From Enoplosus armatus (taxonomy: Eukaryota; Chordata; Actinopteri; Centrarchiformes; Enoplosidae), in NCBI RefSeq assembly GCF_043641665.1, contig NC_092182.1, forward strand, positions 15,205,456 to 15,269,455: DNA of 64,000 bases, written 5' to 3'. The translations under genes and the position numbers were made by a program. A model generated the notes under the pieces. That model saw only the letters and a list, made by a program, of their open reading frames with translations. It was not told the origin of the DNA and searched no databases. This document shows positions 61,076-64,000 of this stretch, in pieces (positions within the stretch are counted from its first letter, which is position 1; the number at the start of each line of letters is the position of its first letter).

Positions 61076-64000
61076 TATGCTCGCTCTCAGTCCAACAGTA
61101 GTTCAACTGACTTTACACACAGTTTTGCTACACATGAACACTTAGACCACCAAGAAAAGGGACAATGTGAGCCTAATAATATGAGTTTACTACTTAACCT
61201 AACATCCCACAAGAAATGACAATAACAACAGGGGATTTAGATTAGAAAAATACTCTTAGTAGCTAACACAGATCCAGATCCAGGCTGTACAGGTTTGCCG
61301 CCTCCTAATATTTTGTACTCTTGTCTTGACAGCTGTGTTGTTGTAGTGGAAATTTTTTCACTCATCAGCCCACACATTTCTCCAGATATCTCATTCCCAG
61401 GATGTCTCCCTGTAGCTGAGAGCAAGAATGATGCAAAGGTTATTGGACTTTTCATCTTGCGTGACGTGACATGACTGCACCGAGCCATGTACTGATGGAG
61501 TAAGAAGGTCAAATGGTACCTTCGTATATTAATATCAGTCATAATGTGTAAGCAGCTCTAACTCATTCTGCCCCTTTCTTGCACTAGTTATGAGTAAGTT
61601 GGGAGTTTGGAAAAGGATGGCTGTATTTTGAAGCTCTACAGAAGTGACAAGCGATGCTGCCAGTGTCTCGGTAATCACGCTCCCTCCTCCAAATTTGTCA
61701 TCCAACCCCACACTCTCCTTCTTTTCCAGCACAAATGAGTGCACACGCAAGGAAGTGCTGCGATCTGCTCTTGCTTCTCAAACTCTGTTTTTTTTTTTTT
61801 TTGCACTACAGTGACACCGCTGGTTCCCTCCAACAAATCCGAGTGAAATATCCACGCCACGTCATGATGCACGACTTGTATTACGGTCGAGAATAAAAAG
61901 GTAATTACTGTGTAGTACAGAGATGTCATAAATAAATGGGTCATAATGTGCCATTCATCTCATGCTGGCATGTGTTGATCACAGTGAGGCTCAAATCTCC
62001 TTAATGAGCAGAGTTAATGCTTGCCAAAGTCATTGTGACTGCGATCACTGAGTGAGGCTATTACTGTGTCTAATGAAGCTGATTTGGTTCTAGTGGATCC
62101 CACAATATTCTACTCCAAACTGTTATTCTTTCTCTAGAAAATTAAAAATGTCGCTTATTGTACTGTTTTACATGCAGAAATGCTTGTTACATGGGATCCA
62201 CTGCAGAGAGCTGCAATCCTCCTGCGTGCGTGCTGAAGTGTCTGAAAGCTATTCCTGTGTTGACTATCCCCCGGTGAGAGCTTGTAATACTGAAACGCAG
62301 AGAATTTGCAACAGAACCACATTAGATTGATGGTCCCTTCTCTTTGGTGCATGTTTCATTCCCCCCGTTGTTTGCCACTAACAGCAAGGCTACATCTCGG
62401 TGTAATTTCCATGTGTATGGGTGAAGTTTTGCAAGTCTAATTTCTGCCCTTGAATTGAATTACACAAAAAAAGGCGGCCACAGCCATACAGTGTATTTGC
62501 ATCTGGATCATTTAATATTTCACCGTCAAGGCTCGTTAATCTTGCCCTTGTTTCATATACAAATTGTGCTTCAATAATGCGGAGGGACAGGAACAAGGAG
62601 ATATAAATCAAGGGGGTAATACTTTCGATTAATCACACATCCAATTTTTTTTAATCAACAAGAGAAAACAGAAAAAAATTAACAACGGATTATCCCTGTT
62701 TCGGCTCCTGCTTAAGATAAACTATGCAGTGGGATTCAGTGGCAGGTTGGTTCAAACGGCACACACAAACACTTTCATTTGTCATTCTCTGCTTTAGATA
62801 ATCACACACTGTGCAAAGATGACAGTAACATAACAGCAGCCTTACATTTAGACCCTTTAGCCAGCTCATTTAGCGCAGCACAACACCCACAGCTTAATTA
62901 GCTCTTTCAGTATCATCTGCAGTTCTGAATGTTTTCACAGCATCTTTTTGATGCTTGGCTGAAAGACACATTTTCTCCGTAAATTAGCGGGATACCAATC
63001 TAATCATTTTTATATCTTGGGAGTTTTTTTTTTCTCACTTTAGCGGGCAGTTAGCTGTGATCTGACGGCCTACATTAAAGCCTATGCTGTGACTGCACAA
63101 CACTAACAGTGTGACAAGTGTGAGGCACTAATTGTGGTGACGATTAATGAGCGAGGTAACATGATTTCTTTCATTGAGCACGATCCTGTGGAAATCAGTT
63201 TAGAACCAAAGTGTTTCAAGCTTTTCCTTGTTGTGATAATCAACATATTGATCTTTTTGTATCTTAAAAACTCAAATCAAGACTCATCAAAGAGGGAGCA
63301 TTAATTCCTGCTTGGTGGATATCTGAAATTATTCCAGTTTTATACAACTTTGATTTTACTTTTGTAGTTTTGTCCATGATTTTGATTGGTTATGATAACA
63401 TTATCAAGTTAATTGCTCAGATCCACAAGGAACACAAGTGGTCTGATGATCAAACTAGTTTTAAACAAACCCCCAGATTAGCCAAATTAATTAGAAAGTG
63501 AAAATGAAGACCAGTTGTAAAAATATTACCCAAACTCTCTGTTGTAAACATCCATCACAGATTCAACTTTCCATTTTGATCTACTATACGTGCCGTAGTT
63601 GTGCACACAAACCGTTCTCCAGTGCAGTGCAGGATTATTAGCCTAACCCTTTCAGTTTTACCTTCAAATAAAGTGGTTTATATGCTCATCAGCCAAATGT
63701 CACCAATCCACATGTCAAATTCAGTTTTCTGTTCTGCTCTCATCGTTTGCAGCGAGCTAACATGTGTAAAGCTAATACCCGCCGATACGTCACCACTTCC
63801 TGCACGTGCTTCACAATAAACACATTGTGAGTGAGGGCAGTGGGAGGCCTTCACTGTCAAACCGGAAATGTTGAAAATGACTCATTGGTTTTCTCATTTG
63901 CTCTTCCTGTGAACCTTACCGGCTATGTAAAGACACAGGGAATATAGTTATAAACAAATAAGTGAATGCCAAGCTGTTCTTACCGTATAAGCTGTTGTTA

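Larger units (their letters stand above)
46961..64000. other. 5' flank of ptprg (intergenic)
   Basis: No coding gene is recognised in these 17 kb. In mammals FHIT lies upstream and divergent to PTPRG, but nothing resembling the start of FHIT (MSFRFGQH) was seen. Contents are a fragment of the CGATTA-type element (48.1 kb), an LTR containing a LINE fragment (49.9-50.9 kb), a duplicated unit of about 360 bp (53.4 and 56.2 kb), hAT-like and other small elements (54.9, 58.0, 60.7 kb), and an exon-like block at 61.8 kb. The stretches 47.0-48.0, 48.3-49.9, 51.0-53.4, 58.4-60.7 and 62.0-64.0 kb hold nothing I can name; parts look like conserved noncoding DNA. Confidence 0.6.

Noticed and set aside
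1..64000. CRISPR array, operon, prophage or other prokaryotic system
   Set aside because: No spaced identical repeats, ribosome-binding sites or long compact genes; intron structure, CpG depletion and teleost repeats show a vertebrate genome.

Overview
The window is vertebrate nuclear DNA, almost certainly from a percomorph-type teleost fish. It is AT-rich, CpG-poor outside one island, full of microsatellites, and carries many degenerate transposon families typical of teleosts: Tc1/mariner, hAT-like, small inverted-repeat elements, a tRNA-derived SINE, an LTR and a LINE reverse-transcriptase scrap. No open reading frame is long enough to be a single-exon gene, and none of the long frames resembles a known protein.

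The one gene I can name is the 5' end of ptprg (receptor-type protein tyrosine phosphatase gamma), on the minus strand. Coding exon 1 (46210-46294) encodes the initiator Met and signal peptide. Coding exon 2 (24273-24377) runs up to the start of the carbonic-anhydrase-like domain. Both have good splice sites, their phases join correctly, and together they match the length and key residues of the mammalian PTPRG N-terminus. Exon 3 (rest of the carbonic-anhydrase-like domain) was not found and should lie off the left edge. I cannot tell which teleost paralogue (ptprga or ptprgb) this is.

Layout: 1-24272 is ptprg intron 2 (partial); 24378-46209 is intron 1 (about 21.8 kb); 45.78-46.96 kb is a CpG-rich promoter region containing the leader of exon 1; 46.96-64 kb is the 5' flank. 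In mammals the upstream neighbour is FHIT, head to head with PTPRG, but I saw no fhit coding exon here.

The rest is intronic or intergenic DNA with repeats and some high-complexity stretches that look like conserved noncoding elements. The items most worth a second look are: the ptprg exons and a leader with upstream ORFs; a 306-bp direct duplication with only 3 mismatches; a second duplication of about 360 bp upstream of the gene; a LINE fragment apparently nested in an LTR; and several exon-like blocks with good splice signals whose identity I cannot establish. I found no wholly new multi-gene system; this is a regulatory and repeat landscape around one neural receptor gene.
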